DNA of 64,000 nucleotides from Bradyrhizobium sp. LTSP849 (GTDB taxonomy: Bacteria; Pseudomonadota; Alphaproteobacteria; Rhizobiales; Xanthobacteraceae): contig NZ_JYMR01000034.1 in NCBI RefSeq assembly GCF_000938255.1, positions 111,601 to 175,600 of the forward strand. Reading direction: 5' to 3'. The position numbers and the translations under genes are program-made. How positions within the stretch are numbered: the stretch's first letter is position 1; each line of letters starts with the position of its first letter. The notes under the pieces are model-generated. The model ran no database searches. It was not told where the DNA came from and saw only the letters and a list, made by a program, of their open reading frames with translations. Shown here one piece after another: positions 8,578 to 16,513 of this stretch.

Positions 8578-9009
8578 ATGAACACGGTCCCAAAAGTCTG
8601 GACGCGCGAGACCGGCCTCGTCGAGAAGCGCGACCTCTGGGCTGCGATGAGGCGCGGCTTTCGCGGCCGCTGCCCGCGCTGCGGCCAGGGAAAATTGTTC
8701 CGCGCCTTCCTGAAAACGGCGGACAATTGTTCGGCCTGCGGCCTCGATTTCACGCCGCATCGCGCCGATGATTTGCCCGCCTATCTTGTGATCGTCATCG
8801 TCGGCCACATCACCGTGCCGACCATCCTCTGGATCGAGACCAACTACACCACGCCGGTCTGGATCAGCTTTGCCGCCTATCTGCCCTTCACGTTCGTCGC
8901 CTCGCTCGGACTGCTCCAGCCGATCAAGGGTGCTGTGGTCGGATTGCAATGGGCTCTGCGCATGCACGGCTTTGACGACAGCCCTCCGGATGGTATTCCG
9001 CCGGTGTAA
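8578..9009 (+). CDS. DUF983 family membrane protein
   Basis: A 143-residue protein starting two bases after rnr. It has a treble-clef-like CPRCGQGKLF...CSACGLDF pair of CxxC motifs (residues 32-60), then HRADDLPAYLVIVIVGHI and two membrane segments. This layout is typical of DUF983 proteins found next to rnr in alphaproteobacteria. The four cysteines probably bind zinc on the cytoplasmic side. The biochemical role is unknown. Confidence 0.9.
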   Translation: MNTVPKVWTRETGLVEKRDLWAAMRRGFRGRCPRCGQGKLFRAFLKTADNCSACGLDFTPHRADDLPAYLVIVIVGHITVPTILWIETNYTTPVWISFAAYLPFTFVASLGLLQPIKGAVVGLQWALRMHGFDDSPPDGIPPV

Positions 9010-9041
9010 GCAAAATAAACAAAAGCGGTTTGGGTGAGGAC

Positions 9042-9791
9042 ATGACGGGCACGGCGCAGGCGGAAAAGGCAAAGATCCACGAAGGCAAGGAAGCCGATCA
9101 CCATCCCTATTTCCGTCCCCGGGATGCCGCGACGCTGATCCTGGTCGATCGCAGCGGCGCCATTCCAAAGGTCCTGGTCGGCAAGCGCCACGACAAGGTG
9201 GTCTTCATGCCAGGAAAATTCGTCTTCCCCGGCGGCCGCGTCGACAAGACCGACTATCGCGTGCCGGTCGCAGCACCCATCACATCCGAGCTGGAAGCCA
9301 ATCTCGCCAAGGGCAGCCCGAAGACGCCGCCCTCACGCGCAAAGTCGCTCGCCATCGCCGCGATCCGCGAGGCCTGCGAGGAGACCGGCCTCTGCCTCGG
9401 ACGCAAGGCGGAAGGCAAGGTGCCAAAGCTCGAGGGCAACTGGAAGCCGTTTGCGGATGCCGGCCTGCTGCCTGATCCGTCCAGCCTGTTCCTGATCGCA
9501 CGCGCGATCACCCCGCCCGGCCGCGTCAAGCGCTTCGACACGCGCTTCTTCACCGCGGATGCCTCCGCGATCACCCATCGCGTCGAGGGCGTAATCCACG
9601 CCGATGCGGAGCTCGTCGAACTGGTCTGGGTCGAGCTCGGCTCAAAGCCGCTCGCCGATTTGCATCCGATGACGCGCAATGTGCTCAACGAGCTCGACAC
9701 CCGTCTTGCCACCGGCCCGCTCCGCCACGATGCGCCAGTGCCGTTCTTCCATTTCTACGGCGGCAAGATGCAAAAGGATATTTTGAGCTGA
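9042..9791 (+). CDS. NUDIX hydrolase
   Basis: A 249-residue protein. FMPGKFVFPGGRVDKTDY gives the start of the Nudix fold, and REACEETGL is the metal-binding half of the Nudix box. About 45 residues, rich in Ala, Lys and Pro, separate the two, as in the longer NUDT7/NUDT19-like proteins rather than MutT. The nucleoside-diphosphate-linked substrate is unknown. The ATG at 9042 has GGTGAGGA seven bases upstream. It closes the topA-rnr-DUF983 run with a 32-bp gap, so co-transcription is likely. Confidence 0.9.
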   Translation: MTGTAQAEKAKIHEGKEADHHPYFRPRDAATLILVDRSGAIPKVLVGKRHDKVVFMPGKFVFPGGRVDKTDYRVPVAAPITSELEANLAKGSPKTPPSRAKSLAIAAIREACEETGLCLGRKAEGKVPKLEGNWKPFADAGLLPDPSSLFLIARAITPPGRVKRFDTRFFTADASAITHRVEGVIHADAELVELVWVELGSKPLADLHPMTRNVLNELDTRLATGPLRHDAPVPFFHFYGGKMQKDILS

Positions 9792-9820
9792 TCTCCAGCC
9801 GCCGTTTCATTGAAGCCCGC

Positions 9821-11179
9821 TCACGCGATCAGCAAACTCAGCGCGGCACCTCTGAAGGCGCGGTCTTCGCTGCCGCCTTGTCCGTGGCCGATAGCCCAAT
9901 GCCGGGGCCACGAAAGCTGGTCCAGCCCTTGCGCCGACGCGGAGGTGAAGGACGACCAACGGCCGGAGTCATGATGGCGGTACAGGAGACCGCCGGGACC
10001 CATATCCGGATAGACCGTCACGTGAATATCGAAACCGGCGCCTTCTGGAAGATCAGGTCCAAACCAATAGGACGGACTGCGCCCCGGCTCACGACCAACG
10101 ATGGCTGTCAGAGTTTGCTTCGGTCCCCGGAGCCCGAGCCAGAACGGCGCGATCGAACCAGGCGCGAAGGCCGTCAAAATCGTCTGGGCTGACGCCACAT
10201 CGGTCGCGGCGCTTTGCCCCAGTAGTCTCAACTCGATCCGACGTCCGCTCTGCACACACCCGCTAAACGGCGCTGTGACATCTCCGAACGGCAGCTCTTT
10301 CCAGCCGGCGGGATCAGGATCACGCAGCGGCCATTCAATCCTCTCCCTCGCTACGCCGTCGGTATCGAGCACCTGATAGCGCAGACCTTGCTCGTCAAGC
10401 GCGGCCTGAACGCAATGCAGATATTCGACGCCTTCCGGCATCCTGTGAGCCGTTCCCGCGCCCGCCGTGCAAATCTGCAGGACGCCGCGATGCGCCTGCA
10501 CATCGAAGGCGAGGATATGGCTGCACAAATAGGCAAGCACGTTCTCATTCACCAGAATGTCCCAGAACGGGCGCGCGTATTCGTGGCCGATCTCGCGCTG
10601 ATACGTCCCCGTAAAGCCGTTGATGGGAAATACCGGGTGATGACCGAGGACGAGCTTATGCCGCGCGTCAGCATTTTCTCTCAGCGTGGCTTCCAGCCAC
10701 GCGAGCTCAACATGGCCCTCACCGCCAAGGCCGCTCCAGAGCGTGTTGACGAATACCATCAGGAGGTCGCCGCGCCGCACGAAGTAGGAAAGACCAGTCT
10801 GCCCCGGCGGCCCATTGTCCGGCAGGTCCAGAGCGGCGCGAAACACCGCCTCGCTCATCACGTCATAGGTCGTGTGATTGCCGGTTGTGTGCCACATCGG
10901 AATGGCTGCACGGTCGAGCCAGGCCATTTCCGTATCCAGCCAATAGCGCCACTGCGCGCGCAGAGCGTCTGGATCCGGCGTCAGTCCGATGATCTCGTCG
11001 CCCGGAAACAGAATGAATTCAGGCTGCGGTCTCAGGCGTTGAACGACAGCGTTGACCGAGGCGAAGGTCCTTTCGTGCAAGGCACCCGGCACGCCCGAGC
11101 AGGAGTCGCCATACAAGAGAAACTGATGGCCCTTGCTGCGCGGCAGAATCGCAGGAATGGAATGATTCGTTGAGGTCAT
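9821..11179 (-). CDS. Calcineurin-like metallophosphoesterase family protein with degenerate metal site
   Basis: A 452-residue protein with the motif order of the metallophosphatase fold: YGDSCSG (Asp25), PGDE (Asp61), GNHT (Asn101-His102), GHHPVF (His180-181) and CSHILAFD (His221). The first motif lacks the usual histidine (D-x-C instead of D-x-H) and the last is SHILA instead of GHxH, so metal binding may be altered. The C-terminal 200 residues look like a beta-rich extension. No signal peptide is seen. The start at 11179 (MTSTNHS) is the first ATG near the conserved region; its ribosome site is weak. Codon use is somewhat less GC-biased than the topA block, consistent with later acquisition. 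Confidence 0.75.
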   Translation of the reverse strand: MTSTNHSIPAILPRSKGHQFLLYGDSCSGVPGALHERTFASVNAVVQRLRPQPEFILFPGDEIIGLTPDPDALRAQWRYWLDTEMAWLDRAAIPMWHTTGNHTTYDVMSEAVFRAALDLPDNGPPGQTGLSYFVRRGDLLMVFVNTLWSGLGGEGHVELAWLEATLRENADARHKLVLGHHPVFPINGFTGTYQREIGHEYARPFWDILVNENVLAYLCSHILAFDVQAHRGVLQICTAGAGTAHRMPEGVEYLHCVQAALDEQGLRYQVLDTDGVARERIEWPLRDPDPAGWKELPFGDVTAPFSGCVQSGRRIELRLLGQSAATDVASAQTILTAFAPGSIAPFWLGLRGPKQTLTAIVGREPGRSPSYWFGPDLPEGAGFDIHVTVYPDMGPGGLLYRHHDSGRWSSFTSASAQGLDQLSWPRHWAIGHGQGGSEDRAFRGAALSLLIA

Positions 11180-11255
11180 GGCGTTCCATTGCGGTGTCCG
11201 GCCGCAAGGATGGCAATTTTGGGAACAGGGAGCAACAGGTCGCGCCCAGGCTTGA

Positions 11256-11798
11256 TCAGTCCGCGTCCGGCTCGGTGCCGACATAATCGCGCGCCGGCAG
11301 CTTGAGGACATGGCCGATTTCATTCGCCAACTTGTCCGCCTCCTCGCGCGTGGTGAAGCTCATCAGCGTGATCGGCTCGGTGCCCTTGTTGCCGCAGAGA
11401 TTGACATCATAGGCCGTCAGCTCCGGATCGTAATCATCGGTGATGCTGATGAAGTGATAGTCGGCGAGATTGCGGCGCTTGCGAATATTCAGCGGGCCGA
11501 ACTGCCTGGTGATGACGATCTGGCGCAGCGTCTCGTTGAGCACGACGAAAGTGCGAAACGTCAGCAGGATAAAGCCGGGTATGCCGACGAGCAGCCCGAG
11601 GGCCGTGAACACCAGCACCGGCACGAGATCGTCGGCGAGTCGCCCGAAGCCGGAAAAATCCTGGCGCAGGCCGAGGGCGACATTCCAGAGCAGATAGGCG
11701 CTTGCCGCCAGGAGCGGCAGCGACAGCAACCGGCCGATCCAGGGCATCGGCCGGTCGATGCGGACGGTATTGCCATCCACGGTCATTGCGCCTGCCAT
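11256..11798 (-). CDS. Two-span membrane protein of unknown function, 180 aa
   Basis: The protein begins MAGAMTVDGNTVRIDR, then has two hydrophobic segments (about residues 21-40 and 55-80) and a hydrophilic C-terminal domain (residues 85-180) with beta-like strands such as RTFVVLNETLRQIVITRQFG. The layout recalls bacterial PH-like membrane proteins, but I do not assign a family. The ATG at 11798 has GAGG 11 bases upstream. It precedes the phosphoesterase gene on the same strand with a 76-bp gap. Confidence 0.7.
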   Translation of the reverse strand: MAGAMTVDGNTVRIDRPMPWIGRLLSLPLLAASAYLLWNVALGLRQDFSGFGRLADDLVPVLVFTALGLLVGIPGFILLTFRTFVVLNETLRQIVITRQFGPLNIRKRRNLADYHFISITDDYDPELTAYDVNLCGNKGTEPITLMSFTTREEADKLANEIGHVLKLPARDYVGTEPDAD

Positions 11799-11872
11799 GT
11801 CACGTTTCCTCACGGGCCGAGTTCATGGCTTGGTCGGGTCGAGAAGCTGAATGGTTCGAGGGCCTCTCCTCC

Positions 11873-11914
11873 GTCATTCCGCGGCGCGCCCCTCCGGCAC
11901 GAGCCCGGAATGAC
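11873..11914. repeat. Short palindromic repeat (GTCATTCCG family)
   Basis: GTCATTCCG at 11873-11881 and CGGAATGAC at 11906-11914 form a perfect 9-bp stem around a GC-rich loop. It lies in the divergent gap between the membrane protein and the flavin monooxygenase and resembles REP-type hairpins. Confidence 0.65.
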
Positions 11915-12029
11915 GCGAATGTGCTGAGGACGCATCGAAAAACGAAAAAATGTTCTTGCCCCTCCCGATGGCAGAGTTTCGCGGCGTTCCTATGTCTTCT
12001 CTAACGATACCCAGAACGGATACGGGGCG

Positions 12030-13355
12030 ATGGCACAACGGCAACTCAAGCTTGGCGCGTTCATGCGCCCGATCAGCATCCACACCGGCGCCTGGCGCTA
12101 TCCCGGGGCCTGGCCGGACGCCAATTTCAATTTTGGTCACATCAAGACGCTGATCCAGAAGCTCGAGGCCGGCAAGTTCGACGCCTTCTTCATGGCCGAT
12201 CACCTCGCCGTGCTGAACATGCCGGTCAATGCGCTCAAGCGCAGCCACACTGTGACGTCGTTTGAGCCGTTCACGCTGCTGTCGGCGCTCTCGGCCGTCA
12301 CCGAGCGGATCGGCCTGATCGCAACGGGCTCGACCACCTTTGACGAGCCCTATCACGTGGCGCGGCGCTTCGCCTCGCTCGACCATCTCAGCGGTGGGCG
12401 CGCGGGCTGGAATATCGTCACCACCTCGAACCCGGACGCCGCGCTGAATTTCGGCCTCGACGACCACATGGAGCACGCCGAGCGCTACAAGCGCGCCCGC
12501 GAATTCTATGACGTGGTCACGGGCTTGTGGGATTCCTTCGCCGACGACGCCTTCGTCCGCGATGTCGAAAGCGGCCTGTTCGTCGATCCCTCGAAGATGC
12601 ATGTGCTCGACCACCAGGGCAAATATCTGAAGGTGCGCGGGCCCCTTAATATCGCCCGTCCCGTACAGGGCTGGCCGGTGATCGTGCAGGCCGGTGCCTC
12701 CGAGGACGGCAGGCAGCTCGCGGCTGAAACGGCGGAAGCCGTGTTCACCGGCGGCGGCAGCCTCGCCGACGGGCAAAAGCTTTATGCCGACATCAAGGGG
12801 CGCATGGAGAAGGTCGGGCGCGATCCTGAACACCTCAAGATCCTGCCCGGCGCGTTCGTCGTGGTCGGCGACAGCGTCGACGAGGCCAAGGAGAAGCGCG
12901 CGCTGCTCGACAGCCGCGTGCATTACGACAGCGCCATCGCTTCGCTCTCCGTCATCCTCGGCACCGACGCCTCAGGCTTCGATCCCGACGGCCCACTCCC
13001 CGAAATCCCCGAGACCAACGCCAGCAAGAGCGGCCGCCAGCGCATGGTCGACCTCGCCGCCCGCGACAAGCTCACCGTGCGCCAGCTCGCCCAGCGCGTC
13101 GGCGGCTATGGCGGGCTCGCCTTCGTCGGCACGGCCAAAACCATCGCCGACCAGATGGAGGAATGGCTGGTCGGCCGCGGCTCCGACGGCTTCAACATCA
13201 TGTTCCCGTTCCTGCCTGCCGGCCTCGACGATTTCGTCGACAAGGTCGTCCCCGAGCTCCAGAGCCGCGGGATTTTCCGCAAAGAGTACGAAGGGCCCAC
13301 TTTGAGGGACAATCTGGGCCTGCCCCGGCCGAAAAACCGGTTCTTTGAGGCGTAA
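12030..13355 (+). CDS. LLM-class flavin-dependent monooxygenase (NtaA/SnaA/DszA type)
   Basis: A 441-residue bacterial-luciferase-like TIM barrel protein. It starts MAQRQLKLGAFMRPISIHTG and contains the family segments DAFFMADH, TLLSALSAVTERIGL, EPYHVARRFASLDHLS and GRAGWNIVTTSNP. These mark the NtaA/SnaA/DszA/DmoA group, which oxidises sulfur- or nitrogen-containing small molecules using reduced FMN from a partner reductase. No reductase is adjacent. It is divergent from the membrane protein on the left. The substrate cannot be read from the sequence. Confidence 0.92.
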   Translation: MAQRQLKLGAFMRPISIHTGAWRYPGAWPDANFNFGHIKTLIQKLEAGKFDAFFMADHLAVLNMPVNALKRSHTVTSFEPFTLLSALSAVTERIGLIATGSTTFDEPYHVARRFASLDHLSGGRAGWNIVTTSNPDAALNFGLDDHMEHAERYKRAREFYDVVTGLWDSFADDAFVRDVESGLFVDPSKMHVLDHQGKYLKVRGPLNIARPVQGWPVIVQAGASEDGRQLAAETAEAVFTGGGSLADGQKLYADIKGRMEKVGRDPEHLKILPGAFVVVGDSVDEAKEKRALLDSRVHYDSAIASLSVILGTDASGFDPDGPLPEIPETNASKSGRQRMVDLAARDKLTVRQLAQRVGGYGGLAFVGTAKTIADQMEEWLVGRGSDGFNIMFPFLPAGLDDFVDKVVPELQSRGIFRKEYEGPTLRDNLGLPRPKNRFFEA

Positions 13356-13394
13356 TATTTTTGACGCCGAAGACGACCGAACCAACAAAACGTT

Positions 13395-13661
13395 TTAGTA
13401 GTGATATCGACATTCGGCGATGACGAGCTGCTGCCCGTCGTCCTTGCCCTGAAGGCGGTACACCAATCGTTGCTCGCCTGTAATGCGGCGAGACCACCAA
13501 CCGCGCAGATCATGCTTGAGGGGCTCCGGTTTCCCGAGCCCCCTGAACGGATCTCTTTTGATGTCCTTGATCAAATCGTTGATGGCCGTGAGGATCTTTT
13601 CGTCCTCTGTCTGCCATTGCAGATAGTCCTGCCAGGCAAGCTCGGTCCAGGCGATCAGCAT
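13395..13661 (-). CDS. yoeB: YoeB-type toxin, ribosome-dependent mRNA endonuclease
   Basis: An 88-residue RelE/YoeB-fold toxin. It shares the hallmark segments LIKDIKRDPF, GLGKPEPLK, WWSRRI and the terminal CRYHY. The residues used in E. coli YoeB are all present: Glu46, Arg65, and the final His87-Tyr88. It should cleave mRNA in the ribosomal A site. The start is four bases after the yefM stop, so the pair is one transcription unit and the antitoxin is made first. Confidence 0.95.
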   Translation of the reverse strand: MLIAWTELAWQDYLQWQTEDEKILTAINDLIKDIKRDPFRGLGKPEPLKHDLRGWWSRRITGEQRLVYRLQGKDDGQQLVIAECRYHY

Positions 13662-13665
13662 GCGC

Positions 13666-13932
13666 CTAGCCGGTCGAGCCGGGCTCGATCAATTCACGCG
13701 CGACCAGCTTGCCCTCATCGGCTTCCTTGATGGAGCGCAGAATGCGCGCGGCGTTGGCCGGGCTCTTGAGAAGATGAACCGTCTCGATAAGGCCCTCGTA
13801 CTCTTCCTCCGAGATCATCACCACGCTACGGGCGTTCTGGCGGGTGACAACGAGCGGGGCGCGATCGTCGCAGACCTGGTCCATGTAGGCCGCGAGGTTG
13901 CTCCGTAGCTCCGTATACGAGACGTTTGCCAT
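13666..13932 (-). CDS. yefM: YefM-type antitoxin (Phd/YefM family)
   Basis: An 88-residue protein beginning MANVSYTELRSNLAAYMDQV, the Phd/YefM N-terminal DNA-binding fold. It continues with PLVVTRQNARSVVMISEEEYEGLIET and ends with an acidic, probably disordered toxin-wrapping tail. It should neutralise YoeB and repress the operon. The ATG at 13930-13932 is chosen by family alignment; the open frame extends further upstream only through the operator. The promoter and operator directly upstream are listed separately. Confidence 0.95.
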   Translation of the reverse strand: MANVSYTELRSNLAAYMDQVCDDRAPLVVTRQNARSVVMISEEEYEGLIETVHLLKSPANAARILRSIKEADEGKLVARELIEPGSTG

Positions 13933-13953
13933 GGCAATTGTCCTAGTCTTTTT

Positions 13954-13995
13954 GTACAGACAACCGTACATATCAACGTACAGAAACTCGTACAA
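13954..13995 (-). promoter_or_regulatory. yefM-yoeB promoter embedded in four 12-bp-spaced GTACA operators
   Basis: GTACA occurs at 13954, 13966, 13978 and 13990, exactly every 12 bp. On the minus strand the fourth unit forms a -35 box (TTGTAC, 13990-13995) and the second overlaps a -10 box (TATGTA, 13967-13972), 17 bp apart. GTAC is self-complementary, so each unit is a small palindrome. TGTACA-type cores are the known YefM recognition form in E. coli. Confidence 0.8.
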
Positions 13996-14078
13996 GGGCG
14001 ACTGATAGACTTAGGTCCTGCTACGGCTATTTTGAAGCCTGAAAGGGCCGATTTGAGTGGTTTTAGGGCCCAAAAACC

Positions 14079-14106
14079 TTGACATCAGGCGGTTTCTGGC
14101 TAGGTT
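14079..14106 (+). promoter_or_regulatory. rpmG promoter
   Basis: TTGACA at 14079-14084, a 16-bp spacer and TAGGTT at 14101-14106 lie about 60 bp upstream of rpmG. Confidence 0.5.
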
Positions 14107-14167
14107 GCCGGCCAACGCGGGCCGTTTGGCCGGCTCCAGATTCCCCTAATTTTCAGAGGTCCTGAAC

Positions 14168-14335
14168 ATGGCCAAAGCGGTCACCATCAAGGTCAAGCTC
14201 GTGTCCTCGGCTGACACCGGCTTCTACTACGTCGCCAAGAAGAATTCGCGCACCATGACCGACAAGCTGGTCAAGAAGAAGTACGATCCGGTTGCGCGCA
14301 AGCACGTCGAATTCCGCGAATCCAAGATCAAGTAA
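14168..14335 (+). CDS. rpmG: 50S ribosomal protein bL33
   Basis: A 55-residue ribosomal protein, MAKAVTIKVKLVSSADTGFY onward, ending FRESKIK. The KKNSRTMTDKLVKKKYDP segment is typical of proteobacterial bL33 without the zinc-binding cysteines. It sits in the large subunit near the E site. Its own promoter upstream and terminator 25 bp downstream show that it is transcribed alone. Confidence 0.97.
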   Translation: MAKAVTIKVKLVSSADTGFYYVAKKNSRTMTDKLVKKKYDPVARKHVEFRESKIK

Positions 14336-14360
14336 GATCGCGGAACGTTGAAGACTTTTG

Positions 14361-14384
14361 CGGGGCCCTCTGGGCCCCGTTTTT
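14361..14384 (+). terminator. Rho-independent terminator of rpmG
   Basis: An 8-bp GC stem (CGGGGCCC/GGGCCCCG) with a 3-nt loop is followed by TTTTT. Confidence 0.9.
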
Positions 14385-14567
14385 ATTTGGGCGCTTGATC
14401 CGAATGCGCTGCGTCCGGAGCGCGAGAGCGAGAATTGTCGCGTCCGCGATGCGCGTGGAAGACGACGTTGAATCCGGAGGCTCGATGTCAGCTTTGGGCC
14501 CAGAAATAGACATCCCTAAGTTGTCAGAGCACGGTTCGTTTACGCGTTTGGCGGAGAGTACCGTGCC

Positions 14568-15080
14568 ATGTGGTCGACCCGGCTCCTCTGGACAGGTGTA
14601 ATCAGTGCCTTTGCCGTTGCGGCATTGATGCTTGCTGGAATGTTTGTCGTGTTGCTTGCTGCGTCTGGCGGCGAGCACCCAGGCTTGGCAATGATTGTGG
14701 TCTTCGCATCCCCCGGCATGATTGTTTATCCGGCGTGTTGGTATGCGGTCATCTTTCGTCGACGCGACTACTCGCGGCACCAAACGTTGAAGCTCATCGG
14801 CGCGGCGTATGGTGTCGTCAGCATGATCATTGCGTCATCAATGCTCGTTGACGGTCTTGTTTCAATGATTTCTGATCCCACTTCGAAGATCACCCCCTTA
14901 TTGATCCTGATCCTACCGTTGGAAATAGTGGTGGTCGGAACCGTCATCCTGGGTATCCCTTACGCAATAGTTGCGACGCCCATGGCGTTGCTGCACCGCT
15001 GGCTTCTCTCGAAATGCTTTACCTCAACCAATTTCGCAAACCCGAGCGACCAGTGGCCTTCGCTGTCCCCTCCTGGTTAG
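14568..15080 (+). CDS. Four-span membrane protein of unknown function, 170 aa
   Basis: Four hydrophobic segments are seen (about residues 5-32, 40-60, 75-98 and 110-140), with a short polar RRRDYSRHQTLK loop. The DNA here is visibly less GC-rich than the flanks, with many T- and A-ending codons, suggesting that it was acquired. No family is recognised. The ATG at 14568 lacks a strong ribosome site, so the start is uncertain. It lies alone between rpmG and the convergent MFS gene. Confidence 0.55.
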   Translation: MWSTRLLWTGVISAFAVAALMLAGMFVVLLAASGGEHPGLAMIVVFASPGMIVYPACWYAVIFRRRDYSRHQTLKLIGAAYGVVSMIIASSMLVDGLVSMISDPTSKITPLLILILPLEIVVVGTVILGIPYAIVATPMALLHRWLLSKCFTSTNFANPSDQWPSLSPPG

Positions 15081-15139
15081 AACGCGCGCGATCGTCGGTC
15101 AGCCCGTATCCCGAAGCTGACGCTAGCGCGCGCCCCCAG

Positions 15140-16372
15140 CTACGCCGTCCGCAACACCGGCGGCTGCGACGGCCGGATCAGCGCGAATGCCACCTGCACC
15201 ATGCCGCCGGCCAAGCCCAACGCGACGCCGATGCGCCACGCCATGGTGTATGACCCGAGCGAGTCGTAGATCACCCCTCCTCCGTACGCGCCGAGGAAGC
15301 TGCCGATCTGGTGGCTCATGAAGGCGAGGCCCTGGATCATGGCCTGCCAGCGCAGGCCGAACATCTCGGCGACGGCGCCTGCGACCAGCGGGCCGACGCC
15401 CATCCACAGGAAGCCCATGATCGCACCGAACAGCAGCGTCGATGCGGGCGTCGCCGGCAGCATGAAGTACCAGGCGAGCGCGAGCGAGCGGAAGATGTAG
15501 ATGCCCCCTAACAGCGCGAGCTTGTTCCAGCGCTGGCCGGCCCAGCCGAAGAACAGCGAGCCCAGCACGTTGAAGCCGCCGATCATGCCGAGCGTCTGCG
15601 CGCTCAGCATCGGATCGAGGCCGCAGATCGCGAGATAGGACGGCAGATGCGTGGTGAGAAACACGAGCTGCATGCCGCAGACGAGATAGGCGCAGGTCAT
15701 CACCACGAAGGACGCGTTGCCGAACGCGGTCTTGGCCGCAGTCATGGCAGTGGCATCGCCGATGTCATCGGCCGCAGGCTTCGGCAGCGGAATCATGTCA
15801 ACGCGGCCGGCGTACCAGGCCGCGGGAATCATCAGCACCGACATCACCACGAAGCCGGCGAGCCCGACCCGCCAGCCGAATCCTTCATTGAGCATCTGCC
15901 CGAGCGGCGCCGACAGCAGCGCGCCGAGCGAACCCGCGCCGGAGACGATGCCGAGCACGGTCGAGCGCACGGTCGCAGGCACCGCGCGCGCCGCCACCGA
16001 CATCGCGATCGCGGCCGCGGTGCAGGCGAGCGAGGTACCAATCAGCACGCCGGCGCCGATCATGATGGCGACGAGCCCGTTCGCGGTCGCCATCATGATG
16101 AGGCCCACGATGTACATCAGTGCGCCCACCATCATGATCGGGCGGAAGCCGTAGCGCGTGGTCATCGCGCCGGCGAGCGGCTGGAGAAAGCCCCAGGCGA
16201 GGTTTTGCACGGCGAGTGCCAGCGTAAAGTCGGACACCGATAGATGGATGTCGTGCGTCAGCGGTTGCATGAAGATGCCGAGCGACTGTCGCAGCCCCAT
16301 GCTCAGCGTCAGCATGATGGAGGCGCCGATCAGGATGGGCAATGTCGGACGCAGGATCTGCAACAGGGGCAT
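15140..16372 (-). CDS. MFS transporter
   Basis: A 410-residue major facilitator protein with twelve predicted spans and the loop signature (MTTRYGFRPIMMVGALMYIV) between spans 2 and 3. The first span is preceded by MPLLQILRPTLPILIG. The start at 16372 has GGGAGAA eight bases upstream. It is divergent from a TetR regulator and shares an operator with it, so it is probably a TetR-repressed exporter or uptake system for a small ligand. The cargo is unknown; it lacks marks of the DHA1 or DHA2 drug pumps that I could rely on. Confidence 0.88.
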   Translation of the reverse strand: MPLLQILRPTLPILIGASIMLTLSMGLRQSLGIFMQPLTHDIHLSVSDFTLALAVQNLAWGFLQPLAGAMTTRYGFRPIMMVGALMYIVGLIMMATANGLVAIMIGAGVLIGTSLACTAAAIAMSVAARAVPATVRSTVLGIVSGAGSLGALLSAPLGQMLNEGFGWRVGLAGFVVMSVLMIPAAWYAGRVDMIPLPKPAADDIGDATAMTAAKTAFGNASFVVMTCAYLVCGMQLVFLTTHLPSYLAICGLDPMLSAQTLGMIGGFNVLGSLFFGWAGQRWNKLALLGGIYIFRSLALAWYFMLPATPASTLLFGAIMGFLWMGVGPLVAGAVAEMFGLRWQAMIQGLAFMSHQIGSFLGAYGGGVIYDSLGSYTMAWRIGVALGLAGGMVQVAFALIRPSQPPVLRTA

Positions 16373-16423
16373 TGTTGTTCTCCCTCGTGGGCACGGCACG
16401 CGTGCCGGCGTCTGCAATTCGCG

Positions 16424-16479
16424 TTGATTTTGGTTACACAGACCTGTGTAATTAGTCTATAGGAGACGGGCGCTGTCAA
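16424..16479. promoter_or_regulatory. Overlapping divergent promoters with 18-bp TetR operator
   Basis: TTACACAGACCTGTGTAA at 16434-16451 is a palindrome with perfect 8-bp arms. The tetR-side promoter reads TTGATT (16424-16429), 17 bp, TGTAAT (16447-16452), so the operator fills the spacer and reaches the -10. The MFS promoter on the minus strand reads TTGACA (16474-16479), 17 bp, ACTAAT (16451-16456), so the same operator lies just past its -10. One bound dimer would block both. Confidence 0.8.
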
Positions 16480-16513
16480 GCCAAGAGAAGCCCAACAGGA
16501 TGCTCGCCGCCGC

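Noticed and set aside
6860..8593. A 577-codon open frame antisense to rnr
   Set aside because: It is a shadow of the RNase R gene, with no ribosome site or family motif.
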